Positions 41,839 to 52,802 of a DNA stretch of 64,000 bases are shown piece by piece. This stretch comes from an uncultured Pelagibacteraceae bacterium (GTDB lineage: Bacteria > Pseudomonadota > Alphaproteobacteria > Pelagibacterales > Pelagibacteraceae): positions 124,001 to 188,000 of the forward strand of contig CACJRQ010000001.1 of assembly GCA_902595885.1 (NCBI GenBank), given 5' to 3'. Position 1 is the first letter of the stretch, and every line of letters begins with the position of its first letter. The position numbers and the translations under genes were made by a program. The notes under the pieces were generated by a model. The model did no database searches. It was not told the DNA's origin and was given only the letters and a program-made list of their open reading frames with translations.

Positions 41839-43135
41839 CTCTTAATCCGTTCATTTTTGATTTTTCAAGCATTATATTTCCTCCGTGAGATTTAATAATA
41901 TCAGAGGCAATTGATAGCCCCAAACCTACACTGGATTTTGAGTCTGCACGACCTTTATCTATTTTATAAAAAGGTTTAAATACATTTTCATATTCTTTTT
42001 TTTCAATTCCAGGCCCATCATCATCAATATTAATAAATAAATTTGTCTTTTTTTTATTTAAACTTACATCAACTCTGTTTGCATATTTAAGTGCATTATC
42101 AATTAAATTATTTAAACATCTATTTATTAAATTTTTTCTACCACTAAAGTAAATTCTTGGTATTAAATTGTGTGAAATCTTTTCATTATTATATTTCTCA
42201 ATAACATCTGAAATCAATTCAGATAAATTAAACATTTCATCGTTTTCAACATATGATGAGCTGGTGAATTGTAAATATTCATTTAACATTTTTTCCATTT
42301 CATCAATATCCTCAGTCAATTTTTTTATTGTATCTTTATCCTTTATAAAAGCTATTTGAAGTTTCATTCTTGTTAAAGGTGTTCTTAGATCATGACTAAT
42401 GCCTGACAACATTTCTGTTCTTTGATTAATGTGCCTTTCAATTCTTTTTCTCATTTTATCAAATTCGTGACCTGCTTGTCTTATTTCAAGCGCACCTGAC
42501 GGTTTAAACTCATCTATCTCTTCTCCTTTACCGAAACGTTCTGCAGCACGAGCTAAGTTAGTAATAGGTCTAGTTTGATTTTTTAGAAATATTAGAGAAA
42601 TAATTACCATTATAATTGCAGGAACTGTTATCCAGAGTGCAAATATTCTCGCTGACGAACTTGTTACACGATCTTTAGGTACTAGAAATTTAAAATATCC
42701 TTTTTCATATTTAATTCTTAAATCAATTAACTCTTTATAACTTGTAGTATCAAACCAATAGTTTTTTAATCCAAATTTTGGTTTTAATTCTCTCCTTAAG
42801 GTTCTATCTATTGGACTAAACCATCTTTCGGTATCTGTGTTTTTTAATTTTTCGTCTTTAACTAATTCAATATTTAAATCTAAAAATAGAGAGAAAAGAT
42901 CTATAAGTTCTTGTTTTTTAGATTGTTCATTCTCATAAGCTTCAACAAATGTGCTAATTTCATTTACTAAAGTTCGAGTCATTCCTTTATTTGTTTTAAT
43001 CCAGAGACTATCAAAAAAAACTATAGTTATTACTAGTTGTAAAACTAATACTGGTATAGCAACGATTAATAGCGCTCTATAAAATAATCTTTTTGGTAAT
43101 ATTTTTTTTAAAAAATTAGTTAATCCATAAAACAT
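41816..43135 (-). CDS. EnvZ-like sensor histidine kinase (likely start MFYGLTN; tracked ORF begins at 43189)
   Basis: HAMP, GISHDLRTPLTRMK H-box, NLIDNALKYA, DDGPGIEKKEYENVFKPF. Confidence 0.93.
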   Translation of the reverse strand: MFYGLTNFLKKILPKRLFYRALLIVAIPVLVLQLVITIVFFDSLWIKTNKGMTRTLVNEISTFVEAYENEQSKKQELIDLFSLFLDLNIELVKDEKLKNTDTERWFSPIDRTLRRELKPKFGLKNYWFDTTSYKELIDLRIKYEKGYFKFLVPKDRVTSSSARIFALWITVPAIIMVIISLIFLKNQTRPITNLARAAERFGKGEEIDEFKPSGALEIRQAGHEFDKMRKRIERHINQRTEMLSGISHDLRTPLTRMKLQIAFIKDKDTIKKLTEDIDEMEKMLNEYLQFTSSSYVENDEMFNLSELISDVIEKYNNEKISHNLIPRIYFSGRKNLINRCLNNLIDNALKYANRVDVSLNKKKTNLFINIDDDGPGIEKKEYENVFKPFYKIDKGRADSKSSVGLGLSIASDIIKSHGGNIMLEKSKMNGLRVKIFLPV

Positions 43136-43793
43136 AACCCACACCTCTAATTGTTTGTAAAAATTTTGGATTTTTTGGATCAACTTCAATTTTTTTCCTT
43201 AATCTTGTAATAATTACATCTATTGACCTTTCTTTATTTAAATTAATTAATTGACCAATATCCTCTCTTGAAAAAGTTTTTCCTGGATTATTTATCATTT
43301 TTTCTAAAATTGTTTTTTCTGTTCCGTTAATTTTAAACTCTTTATTATTTTTAATAATTAAAAGTTTATTTAAATCTATTTTAGCATTTTCAAATTCTAT
43401 AATTCTTTTTTGTTCCTTTTTGATCGTTTTATTTAAAATGTTTTGCATTCTTAAAATTAACTCTTTTGGCTCGAAAGGTTTGGGTAAATAATCATCTGCT
43501 CCAGTTTCAAGACCTTCAATTCTTTCATTTGGTTCACCTTTAGCTGTCAGAAGAATTATTGGGGTTTCTAATTTTTTTTTGTTTTCTTTTATAAACTCAA
43601 GTCCATTTTTACCTGGCATCATGATATCCAATACTATAAGATCGAATTTAATTAATTTTATTTTTTCAACAGCATTTTCTGAACTATCTGCAGTTGTAAC
43701 TAAGTAATTATTTTCATTTAAGAATTTTTTTACAAGTGATCTAATTCCATCATCATCATCAACTACAAGAATATGTGCAATAAATTTATCCAT
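43116..43793 (-). CDS. OmpR-family response regulator
   Basis: VDDDDGIR, LDIMMPGKNG, winged helix RSIDVIITRLRKKIE...IRGVGYVLW. Confidence 0.95.
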   Translation of the reverse strand: MDKFIAHILVVDDDDGIRSLVKKFLNENNYLVTTADSSENAVEKIKLIKFDLIVLDIMMPGKNGLEFIKENKKKLETPIILLTAKGEPNERIEGLETGADDYLPKPFEPKELILRMQNILNKTIKKEQKRIIEFENAKIDLNKLLIIKNNKEFKINGTEKTILEKMINNPGKTFSREDIGQLINLNKERSIDVIITRLRKKIEVDPKNPKFLQTIRGVGYVLWIN

Positions 43794-44223
43794 TTATAAT
43801 TTTACTTAATACATTATCAAAATTAATAACTTCTTCAGAACTAGAATTTAATAGGGCATTATAGATTCTTTTCTTTTGTAAATTAAAAATTTCACTAAAT
43901 ATTCTTTTTCCTTTATCGTTCAGATAAACATGTTTAATTCTTGTATCTTGTTCATCTTTTTTAAATTTAATAATTTCAAGTTTGATTAAATCTTTTAGAA
44001 CTCTGTTTAAGCTTTGCTTTGTTACTTTTAGTCTTTTTAGAAGCTCAGAAATTGAAATTCCCTCGTACATTGATAATAAATGAATTACTTTGTGATGTGC
44101 TAATCCTATTGAATATCTATCTAGTATTTTTTTTGAATCGGAAAATGTTTCCCTGTAACTTACAAATAGTTTTTCAATTAGGTCTTTAAGCTGGTCATCT
44201 TTTAAATATAAAAGTTCTTTCAT
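43786..44223 (-). CDS. MarR-family transcriptional regulator
   Basis: winged helix ISISELLKRLKVTKQSLNRVLKDLIKLEII..DTRIKHVYLNDKG. Confidence 0.9.
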   Translation of the reverse strand: MKELLYLKDDQLKDLIEKLFVSYRETFSDSKKILDRYSIGLAHHKVIHLLSMYEGISISELLKRLKVTKQSLNRVLKDLIKLEIIKFKKDEQDTRIKHVYLNDKGKRIFSEIFNLQKKRIYNALLNSSSEEVINFDNVLSKIING

Positions 44224-44238
44224 TATAGGTAAGTTATA

Positions 44239-44267
44239 TTGACATATTAAAGATACAAAGATATTTT
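44239..44267 (+). promoter_or_regulatory. Candidate ilvE promoter TTGACA-N17-TATTTT
   Basis: Consensus -35 at 44239-44244, 17-nt spacer, -10-like TATTTT at 44262-44267, 28 nt before ilvE ATG. Confidence 0.6.
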
Positions 44268-44295
44268 TCAGTAATAAATAAAAAAATTTTCACAC

Positions 44296-45177
44296 ATGAT
44301 ACCTTACGATAAGAGATCTGGAAAAATATGGTACAACAACGAGTTAGTTGAATGGGCTGACGTTAAGCTTCATGTTTTAAGCCATGGGATGCACTATGCT
44401 AGTTGTGTATTTGAAGGTGAGAGAGTTTACGATGGTTCAATTTTCAAATTAGAAGAGCACACGGCTAGATTTTTTCATTCTGCTAAAAGAATGGGTTTTG
44501 AAATTCCATATACGGAAGAAGAAATCAATAATGCATCAAATAAAATTGTAGCAACCCAAAAAGTGGAAAATGGTTATGTTAGACCAGTTGCATGGAGAGG
44601 AAGTGAGATGATGGCTATTTCTGCGCAACAAACAAAAATACATGTTGCGATTGCAACATGGGAATGGGGATCATATTTTGACCCCAAACTCAAAGTAGAA
44701 GGAATTAGATTAAATATCTCAAATTGGAGGAGACCAGCGCCTAATACAATCCCATGGGATACGAAGGCTTCAGGTCTTTACATGATTTGTACTCTCTCAA
44801 AACATGAGGCAGAAAAGCAAGGATATACAGATTCTTTAATGCTTGATCACGAAGGGAATATTGCTGAAGCAACTGGAGCCAACATATTTTTCAAAGATAA
44901 AAATGGAGAAATTCATACCCCAATACCAGATTCTTTTTTAGATGGTATTACAAGAAGAACTGTAATTGGAATTGCAAAATCAAAAAATATAAAAGTATAT
45001 GAAAGAAAGATTAGTCCAACGGAACTACCAAATTTTGTTGGATGTTTTTTAACAGGAACAGCAGCAGAAGTAACTCCAGTATCTTGTATTGCTGAAAATC
45101 AATTTAAAGTTTGTGATACTATTATTGATTTAAATGAAAGTTATCAGGCATTAGTTAGAAAGAAAAAAGCAGCTTAA
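44296..45177 (+). CDS. ilvE: Branched-chain amino acid aminotransferase
   Basis: HYASCVFEGERVYDG, GNIAEATGANIFFKD. Confidence 0.95.
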   Translation: MIPYDKRSGKIWYNNELVEWADVKLHVLSHGMHYASCVFEGERVYDGSIFKLEEHTARFFHSAKRMGFEIPYTEEEINNASNKIVATQKVENGYVRPVAWRGSEMMAISAQQTKIHVAIATWEWGSYFDPKLKVEGIRLNISNWRRPAPNTIPWDTKASGLYMICTLSKHEAEKQGYTDSLMLDHEGNIAEATGANIFFKDKNGEIHTPIPDSFLDGITRRTVIGIAKSKNIKVYERKISPTELPNFVGCFLTGTAAEVTPVSCIAENQFKVCDTIIDLNESYQALVRKKKAA

Positions 45178-45758
45178 TCTTTATTATCTTCAGACATAGC
45201 ATGATCAATACCTTTTCGCATATAATCATAACCCGTAAAAAGCGTTAAAGCAGCAGACAACCATAGAAGAATTATACCAATTGTTTGAGCATTATAATCT
45301 TGAAAATTAATTATTTTATTTCCTGTATCTCCAGATAATAAAAGGGCTATAGATACCATTTGCAAAACTGTTTTAAGTTTTGCAAGATTTGAAACAGGAA
45401 GTTTTATTTTCCCTTTTGCTAAAAATTCTCTTAAACCTGAAATTAAAATTTCTCTTGTAAGTATAATAATTGCTGCAATTACCTCATAATTTCTGATTGT
45501 TCCATCCATTACTAAAAGTATAAGTGCTGTTGCAACAATAATTTTATCAGCAATAGGATCTAATAATTCACCCAGCTTTGACTCTACTCCAAACATTCTT
45601 GCTAACATACCATCTAGAAAGTCTGTAAATGATGCAACAATAAACAATATTAAGGCAGTAAGATCACCATAAAATCCCGGAAGATAAAAAGCCAAAACAA
45701 AAAAGGGAACAATTATTATTCGACCAATGGTTAATATATTTGGAATTTTTTTAAGCAT
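45174..45758 (-). CDS. pgsA: CDP-diacylglycerol-glycerol-3-phosphate 3-phosphatidyltransferase
   Basis: TDFLDGMLARMFGVESKLGELLDPIADK CDP-alcohol transferase motif. Confidence 0.95.
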   Translation of the reverse strand: MLKKIPNILTIGRIIIVPFFVLAFYLPGFYGDLTALILFIVASFTDFLDGMLARMFGVESKLGELLDPIADKIIVATALILLVMDGTIRNYEVIAAIIILTREILISGLREFLAKGKIKLPVSNLAKLKTVLQMVSIALLLSGDTGNKIINFQDYNAQTIGIILLWLSAALTLFTGYDYMRKGIDHAMSEDNKD

Positions 45759-45760
45759 AA

Positions 45761-47596
45761 TTATTCGTGAAAAAAGTTATATATCTTTTTGGCTACTTTT
45801 TCTTCAACACCTTCAACAGATTTAATTTCATCTAGGCTAGCTGACTCAACTGATCTTGCCGATCCAAAATGGTTTAATAAAGCCCTTTTTCTTATGGTTC
45901 CAATTCCTTCTATTTGATCTAATAAAGATTTGCTAATACCTTTCTTTCTTTTAGCTCTGTGAGCGCTTATAGCAAATCTATGTGATTCATCTCTAATTCT
46001 TTGAAGAAAAAATAGGGTAGGGTCGTTTCTTGTAAATTTGTATTCTTTGCCATTATGAAAAAAGGTTTCATTACCACTATTTCTAAATTTACCTTTTGCT
46101 ATCGCAATAATTGGAATGTCGTGAAGTCCTAGTTCGTTAAGGCTTTCTCTAGCAACAGAATATTGACCTTTTCCTCCATCTACTACAACCAAATCTGGAA
46201 AAGCAAGGTAGTTGTCTTTTTCTTGAACTGCTCTTTTAAACCTTCTATTCAACACTTCTCTCATCATTCCATAGTCATCTTGCTCATTTTTTTTGTGTTT
46301 AATATTAAATTTTCTATATCTTTTTTTAATAAATCCTTCATCACCGTATGCTATTAAGGCTCCTACACTATTCGTACCTTGAATATGACTATTATCGTAA
46401 ACCTCAATTAAATTTATATTGTTTTCTAAATTAAATTTTTGAGCTACTGCATCGAACAATTGTTTATTATTCTGACTTTCATAAAGTTTTCTATTAAGAC
46501 TATCTTTTGCATTTTTTATTGCTTGATTAATAACCTTGAGTTTTGATCCTTTTTTTGCAACTGAAATATTTATCTGTTTACCTTCTTTTTGTGTCAGCGT
46601 TTTTTCAATCAATGCTTTTTCTTTTATTTCCTCTGAAAGAATAATTGATGAAGGAACACTTTTATTTTCATAAAATTGAGAGACAAATGAATTTAGGATT
46701 TCACTAAATTTTTCATCTGGATCATGTTTTGGAAAAAAAGCTTGATTACCCCAATTTTGTTTTGATCTATAAAAAAACACTTGAATACAAGTTTTTCCAG
46801 ATTCTTTATACCCAGCAATAACATCTGCCTCAACTAAATTTGCTTCATTAATTCTCTGTGAAGATTGAATTATGTTTAACGCTTTAATTCTATCTCTTAG
46901 TATTACGGCTTTTTCAAAATCAAGATCATCACTTGCTTTTTCCATCTGATTAGAAAGATTTTTTTGAATTTTCCTAGATTTACCTGAAACAAATTCAATA
47001 GCATCTTCTACTGTTTGATTATAATCCTCTTTTTTTACGTACCCTACACAAGGCCCAGAACATCTTTTTATTTGATATAAGATACACGGTCTTTCTCTAT
47101 TCTTGAAGACGGTATCATCACAAACTCTTAAATGAAAAATCTTTTGGATCATTTTGATTGTCCAATTAGCAGAACCAGCAGAAGCAAAAGGTCCAAAGTA
47201 AAAACCTTCTTTTGTTTTTTTCCCTCTATGTCTTTTTATTTGAGGCCATTTATCTTTATTACCAATAAATATAAACGGAAATGACTTATCATCACGCAAT
47301 AGGATATTAAATTTTGGCTTATGCTTTTTAATTAAATTTGCTTCTAGAAGCAATGCTTCACTTTCATTAGATGTTGTTGTTATCTCTAATTTTCTTGTTT
47401 GAGACAACATTCGTTCAGTTCTAATTATATGATTTTTTTCTGCAACATAACTCTTTAATCTATTAGGTAAGTTTTTGGCTTTACCTACATAAAGAATTTC
47501 ATTCTTTTCATTAAGCATCCTATATACGCCTGGAAGTTTTGGTACTAGAGGTAGCTCTTTTTTAATTACTTCTTTTCCTATTTCAGAGCTTATCAT
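45761..47596 (-). CDS. uvrC: Excinuclease ABC subunit C (likely start MISSEIG; tracked ORF begins at 47626)
   Basis: [51 protein letters not shown], HhH end. Confidence 0.96.
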   Translation of the reverse strand: MISSEIGKEVIKKELPLVPKLPGVYRMLNEKNEILYVGKAKNLPNRLKSYVAEKNHIIRTERMLSQTRKLEITTTSNESEALLLEANLIKKHKPKFNILLRDDKSFPFIFIGNKDKWPQIKRHRGKKTKEGFYFGPFASAGSANWTIKMIQKIFHLRVCDDTVFKNRERPCILYQIKRCSGPCVGYVKKEDYNQTVEDAIEFVSGKSRKIQKNLSNQMEKASDDLDFEKAVILRDRIKALNIIQSSQRINEANLVEADVIAGYKESGKTCIQVFFYRSKQNWGNQAFFPKHDPDEKFSEILNSFVSQFYENKSVPSSIILSEEIKEKALIEKTLTQKEGKQINISVAKKGSKLKVINQAIKNAKDSLNRKLYESQNNKQLFDAVAQKFNLENNINLIEVYDNSHIQGTNSVGALIAYGDEGFIKKRYRKFNIKHKKNEQDDYGMMREVLNRRFKRAVQEKDNYLAFPDLVVVDGGKGQYSVARESLNELGLHDIPIIAIAKGKFRNSGNETFFHNGKEYKFTRNDPTLFFLQRIRDESHRFAISAHRAKRKKGISKSLLDQIEGIGTIRKRALLNHFGSARSVESASLDEIKSVEGVEEKVAKKIYNFFHE

Positions 47597-48008
47597 GACT
47601 TCTCTTTTTGGTAATTTGAATACCAACAGATGAACACTGTTTTAAGATTTCTAATTTTTCAATTTTCAACATTATTTTAGCAATCCTTTTGTCTTTAAAT
47701 AATTCGTCAAAAACAGCTTCTGCTAAAGTTTCTAGGAAATTATAATGTGTCTTTTTTACAAGTTTTGTTATTAATTTCACAATAGTTCCATAATTAACAA
47801 TGGATTTTATATCTTTATCGCTTGAAGGTTTTTTGTCCTCATAATCTATCTCAAGACTAAATTTAACTTTCTGTTGTTTTTCTTTTTCAAAATCGTAATA
47901 ACCAAGTTTTAAATCTAAAATTAATTCATTAATTAGGATTTTTTTCTCATAATTAAATAGGCTTTTATTTTTATCTATTTTGACAATTTTCAAATTATTT
48001 TTTTTCAT
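47583..48008 (-). CDS. folB: Dihydroneopterin aldolase family
   Basis: [28 protein letters not shown]...[17 protein letters not shown]. Confidence 0.8.
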   Translation of the reverse strand: MKKNNLKIVKIDKNKSLFNYEKKILINELILDLKLGYYDFEKEKQQKVKFSLEIDYEDKKPSSDKDIKSIVNYGTIVKLITKLVKKTHYNFLETLAEAVFDELFKDKRIAKIMLKIEKLEILKQCSSVGIQITKKRSHDKL

Positions 48009-48757
48009 TCCTTGCCCATTACATCTGGTGTTTGCCAGTTAAGATTTTGACCACTATCAATAGCCAAAACTTGACCAGTAATAGATATATTTTTAATAAA
48101 AAAGTCAACAGCATTACATATTTGCTCCACATCAACTTGTCTTTTCAGTGGTGTTGCTAAATATTGCTTTTTGAAATGTTTTTCAGATTGTCTTTGATTT
48201 TTTATAGTGGGTCCAGGTGCAATAGCGTTTACTCTTACACTTGGAGCTAAGCTCATAGCACTAGTTTTAGTTAAAGTATACAAACCTGTTTTACTTATTG
48301 TATAAGAAAAAAAATATGGAGTTAATTTAAAAACTCTTTGATCGATAATATTAATTATATTGTTATTTCCTTTCTTAACATTTTTTGCAAATTCTTTGGA
48401 TAATAATGCTGGTGTTCTTAAATTAGTTCTAAGATGTTGTCCCCAGCTATCAGTTGTAAAATTATCTAATTTGTCATTTTCAAATAAAGAAGCATTATTA
48501 ATTAAACAATCAAAATATTTAAGTTTAGATTTTGCAAATTTTATAATTTTATTAACTTCATTTTCTTTACTTAAGTCACCTTTAACTAAGTAAACTTTAG
48601 TGCCTTTGTTAGATAATTCTTTTTTTAATTTTTCTGCTTTTAATTTTGATTTGTTATAATGGATTAAAATTTCTATATTTGGGCCAGATAATTTTCTTGC
48701 AATTGAAGCACCCATTCGAGTTGCTCCACCAGTAATAATTATTTTCCGTGCTTCCAT
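48005..48757 (-). CDS. SDR-family oxidoreductase, FolM/PTR1-like
   Basis: TGGATRMG (TGX3RXG), [34 protein letters not shown]; adjacent to folB. Confidence 0.85.
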   Translation of the reverse strand: MEARKIIITGGATRMGASIARKLSGPNIEILIHYNKSKLKAEKLKKELSNKGTKVYLVKGDLSKENEVNKIIKFAKSKLKYFDCLINNASLFENDKLDNFTTDSWGQHLRTNLRTPALLSKEFAKNVKKGNNNIINIIDQRVFKLTPYFFSYTISKTGLYTLTKTSAMSLAPSVRVNAIAPGPTIKNQRQSEKHFKKQYLATPLKRQVDVEQICNAVDFFIKNISITGQVLAIDSGQNLNWQTPDVMGKE

Positions 48758-50913
48758 TTTTTATCTCTTTTTTTTGTAACTTTAGTTCCTGGCATACCCA
48801 TAGTCGATCTACCTTTTGGATAAAGCTTATTTTTTACATCATACTGCCTTATTTTTGGATTTAATGTAATTTCTAATTCAGTACTTTCTAATTTTCTTAT
48901 TTCATCTCGTATTTTAGCTGCTTCCTCAAACTCTAAATTAGATGCAGCCTCTTTCATTTTTTTATCCAAGCCTTTGAGATGTTTTTTAAGATTTCCACCA
49001 ATATTTGAACCCTCGCTTATTTTGACGTAATCTTTCTCATAGACACTTTCTAGAATATCGCTGATATCTTTTTTGACCGACTTTGCATCTATTTTGTGTT
49101 TCTTGTTATAAGCTAATTGAATTTTTCTTCTTCTATCAGTTTCAGCAATTGCTTTTTTTATACTTTTTGTCTCTTTGTCAGCATATAAAATTACTTTGCC
49201 ATCAACGTTTCGTGCTGCTCTTCCTATTGTCTGTATTAAAGAAGTTTCAGATCTCAAAAAACCTTCCTTATCAGCATCTAAAATTCCAACTAATGCACAT
49301 TCAGGAATATCCAATCCTTCTCTCAATAAATTAATACCAACCAAAACATCAAATACACCCATTCTTAAATCTCTCATGATTTCAATTCTTTCTAGTGTAT
49401 CAATATCTGAGTGCAGGTATCTTACTTTGACTCCATTCTCATGAAGATATTCAGTTAAATCCTCAGCCATTTTTTTAGTTAGTGTGGTTACTAATACTCT
49501 ATGATTATTTTCTATAACTCGTTTACATTCATGCATTAAATCATCCACTTGATTTTTTGCAGGTCTTATTTCTACAGGAGGATCAATTAATCCTGTTGGT
49601 CTAATTACCTGATCTATAAAATTACCTTTTGTTTGTTCCAACTCCCATGGTCCAGGAGTTGCTGAAACAAATACTGTTTGGGTTCTCATTAAGTCCCATT
49701 CTTCAAATTTTAATGGTCTGTTATCCATACACGAAGGAAGTCTAAATCCATATTCTGCTAGAGTACTTTTTCTTGATCTATCTCCTTTATACATTCCATT
49801 AAGTTGAGGAACTGTAACGTGGCACTCATCTACAAATATTAAAGTATTATCAGGAAAGTATTCAAAAAGAGTAGGAGGGGGTTCGCCTGGTTTTCTTCCT
49901 GACAAAAATCTTGAATAGTTTTCAATACCAGCACATGAACCAGTTGCTTCAATCATTTCAAGATCAAATTTAGTTCTTTCTTCTAATCTTTGTGCCTCTA
50001 ATAATTTATTTTCAGCACGGTGTTTTTTTAAAGTAACTTCTAATTCTTTTTTTATATTAATTACTGCTTGCTCAATCGTAGGTTTTGGAGTGATGTAGTG
50101 ACTATTTGCATAAACTTTTACCAAACTTAATTCTCTTACTTTATCACCTGTTAAAGGATCAAATTCTTCTATCTGTTCAAGTTTATCTCCAAACAAACAC
50201 AATCTCCACGCTCTATCCTCTAAGTGTGATGGAAAAATTTCTAAGTATTCTCCTCTTGCTCTAAATGTACCTCTATAAAAATTTTGATCATTACGTTTGT
50301 ATTGGAGAGCGACTAAAGACTTAATTATTTCTTCTCTATTATAATCATAATTTTTTTGGAGTGTTAAAGTCATTTTGCTATATGCCTCAACAGATCCAAG
50401 ACCATAAATACAAGAAACGCTCGCAACAATTAATACATCATCTCTTTCTAATAGAGATCTTGTTGCAGAGTGTCTCATTCTATCAATTTGTTCATTAATT
50501 GAGGCCTCTTTCTCAATATATGTGTCAGATCTTGGTACATAAGCCTCAGGAGTGTAATAGTCATAGTATGAAACGAAATATTCAACAGCATTGTCAGGAA
50601 AAAAGGTTTTCATTTCCCCATAAAGTTGAGCAGCAAGTGTTTTATTTGGAGCCAATATCAAGGCAGGTCTATTAGTAGCTTCAATAACTTTAGCCATAGT
50701 AAAAGTTTTTCCAGATCCTGTTACACCAAGTAATACTTGATTAAATTGATCTTTGTTAGCACCATTAACTAATTTTTTAATTGCTTCAGGCTGGTCACCA
50801 GCAGGTTTAAAATCAGATTTAATTTTGAATTTTTTTCCACCTTCAAGTTTTCCACCTATTTTTGGATTTTTACTCTGTATATCTGTAATTAAATCTTGAT
50901 AAGTATTTTCCAT
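48739..50913 (-). CDS. uvrB: Excinuclease ABC subunit B
   Basis: [50 protein letters not shown]. Confidence 0.98.
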   Translation of the reverse strand: MENTYQDLITDIQSKNPKIGGKLEGGKKFKIKSDFKPAGDQPEAIKKLVNGANKDQFNQVLLGVTGSGKTFTMAKVIEATNRPALILAPNKTLAAQLYGEMKTFFPDNAVEYFVSYYDYYTPEAYVPRSDTYIEKEASINEQIDRMRHSATRSLLERDDVLIVASVSCIYGLGSVEAYSKMTLTLQKNYDYNREEIIKSLVALQYKRNDQNFYRGTFRARGEYLEIFPSHLEDRAWRLCLFGDKLEQIEEFDPLTGDKVRELSLVKVYANSHYITPKPTIEQAVINIKKELEVTLKKHRAENKLLEAQRLEERTKFDLEMIEATGSCAGIENYSRFLSGRKPGEPPPTLFEYFPDNTLIFVDECHVTVPQLNGMYKGDRSRKSTLAEYGFRLPSCMDNRPLKFEEWDLMRTQTVFVSATPGPWELEQTKGNFIDQVIRPTGLIDPPVEIRPAKNQVDDLMHECKRVIENNHRVLVTTLTKKMAEDLTEYLHENGVKVRYLHSDIDTLERIEIMRDLRMGVFDVLVGINLLREGLDIPECALVGILDADKEGFLRSETSLIQTIGRAARNVDGKVILYADKETKSIKKAIAETDRRRKIQLAYNKKHKIDAKSVKKDISDILESVYEKDYVKISEGSNIGGNLKKHLKGLDKKMKEAASNLEFEEAAKIRDEIRKLESTELEITLNPKIRQYDVKNKLYPKGRSTMGMPGTKVTKKRDKKWKHGK

Positions 50914-50949
50914 ATATTAAACAACGTAGTAGAATTTATTTATATTTCA

Positions 50950-52149
50950 ATGAGCATAATATCAGACAGTTTAAAGAAGATTAAACCATCACCTACTATT
51001 GCTGTTACTCAAAAAGCAAGAGAATTAAAAGCAGCTGGAAAAGATGTTATTGGACTTGGTGCAGGTGAGCCAGATTTTGATACCCCAGACAATATTAAAC
51101 AAGCAGCTATAAAAGCTATTAATGATGGTGATACCAAATACACTGCAGTAGATGGAACTCCAGCACTGAAAAAAGCAATCGTTGAAAAATTTAAAAAAGA
51201 AAATAATTTAGTTTATACAACTGATCAAATTACAGTTGGTGCAGGAGGAAAGCACGTTATCTATAATGCTATGATGGCAACACTAAACGATGGAGATGAG
51301 GTAATAATTCCAGCTCCTTATTGGGTGTCTTATCCAGATATAGTTTTATTGGCTGGTGGAAAACCAGTTGTAATGGAATGTGACGAGAAACAAGGCTTTA
51401 AAATAAATCCATCAGACTTAGAAAAATTTATCACTCCAAAAACAAAATGGATAATTTTAAATTCTCCATCTAATCCAACTGGAGCTTGTTATTCCGAAAA
51501 TGATATAAAAGCAATTGCTGCTGTTTTAGAAAAACACAAGCATATTTACATTTTAAGTGATGATATTTATGAACACGTCACCTACGAAGGGTTTAAATTT
51601 TTTACCATTGCGCAAATAGAAAGTTTAAAAGAAAGGGTTCTTACAATGAATGGTGTAAGTAAAGCTTACTCAATGACAGGTTGGAGGATAGGGTATGCAG
51701 CTGGTCCAAAAGATATTGTTAAAGCTATTGCAAAAATTCAATCACAATCAACAACTAATCCTTCGTCAATTAGTCAAGCAGCATCAGTTGAAGCACTAAG
51801 TGGGACACAAGAATTTATTAAAAAAAGAGCTGACTCTTTTCAAGAAAGACGAGATTTTGTTGTTAATGCTTTAAATGCGATAGATGGAATTGAATGTCTG
51901 ATACCAGATGGAGCGTTCTATGTTTTTCCAAGTTGCAAAGGTTTAATGGGTAAAAAAGATTCAAATGGAAATGAAATTAAATCTGATACTGATTTTGTTC
52001 AATCATTATTAGAGAATAGTGGAATTGCTGTAGTCCAGGGTTCTGCATTTGGTTTAGAAGGTTTTTTCAGAATTTCTTATGCAACATCAATGGATAATCT
52101 TAAGAAAGCAATGGATAAAATATCTAGTTTTTGTAAATCCTTAAGTTAA
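50950..52149 (+). CDS. Class I PLP aminotransferase, aspartate aminotransferase-like (start MSIISDS; tracked ORF begins at 50896)
   Basis: LGAGEPDFDTPDNIK, NSPSNPTGACY, NGVSKAYSMTGWRIGY. Confidence 0.93.
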   Translation: MSIISDSLKKIKPSPTIAVTQKARELKAAGKDVIGLGAGEPDFDTPDNIKQAAIKAINDGDTKYTAVDGTPALKKAIVEKFKKENNLVYTTDQITVGAGGKHVIYNAMMATLNDGDEVIIPAPYWVSYPDIVLLAGGKPVVMECDEKQGFKINPSDLEKFITPKTKWIILNSPSNPTGACYSENDIKAIAAVLEKHKHIYILSDDIYEHVTYEGFKFFTIAQIESLKERVLTMNGVSKAYSMTGWRIGYAAGPKDIVKAIAKIQSQSTTNPSSISQAASVEALSGTQEFIKKRADSFQERRDFVVNALNAIDGIECLIPDGAFYVFPSCKGLMGKKDSNGNEIKSDTDFVQSLLENSGIAVVQGSAFGLEGFFRISYATSMDNLKKAMDKISSFCKSLS

Positions 52150-52802
52150 TGAAAACAGCCCTAGTGTTTGGTTCATCAGGTTTAGTTGGGGGGCATCTTG
52201 TTAATCAACTTATCCTGAATTCAAATTATTCAAAAATAAAGATTTTTGTTCGTTCAAAAATAGAACTTATTAATCCAAAAATTGAAATTATTGAAATTGA
52301 TTTTAATGATTTAGAAAAGTATAGAAATTATATTACAGGTGAAGACTGTTTTTTTTGTATTGGTACAACAAGAAAAAATTCACCTAATAAAAATGAATAT
52401 GAAAGAATTGAACTGAATATTCCTAGACAGATTGCTCAAATCGCTAAATCAAATTCAATTAAATCATTTTTTTTTGTTTCATCTGGGTATGCAGACCCAA
52501 AAAGTTCAGGTGATTATTTAAAATTCAAAGGATTAGTTGAGCAAGAAATTAAAAATCAAAATTTTGATAAAATTGGGATCATGAGACCATCTTTCTTATT
52601 GGGAAACAGAAAAGAAAAAAGAGTAGGTGAAAAAATTGGTATAATATTATTTAAATTTTTAACTCCAATATTAGTTGGACCTTTAAGAAAAATGAGACCA
52701 ATTAGGGCAGAAATAGTCGCCAAAGCAATGGTAAAGCTGGCAAATGAAAATATTAATCAAAGTATATTTGAATCAAATGAGATTGCTGAATTAGTGAGAT
52801 AG
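52149..52802 (+). CDS. NAD(P)-binding oxidoreductase, HTATIP2-like/atypical SDR
   Basis: ALVFGSSGLVGGHLVNQLI, CFFCIGTTRKNSPNK, FFVSSGYADPKS. Confidence 0.82.
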   Translation: MKTALVFGSSGLVGGHLVNQLILNSNYSKIKIFVRSKIELINPKIEIIEIDFNDLEKYRNYITGEDCFFCIGTTRKNSPNKNEYERIELNIPRQIAQIAKSNSIKSFFFVSSGYADPKSSGDYLKFKGLVEQEIKNQNFDKIGIMRPSFLLGNRKEKRVGEKIGIILFKFLTPILVGPLRKMRPIRAEIVAKAMVKLANENINQSIFESNEIAELVR

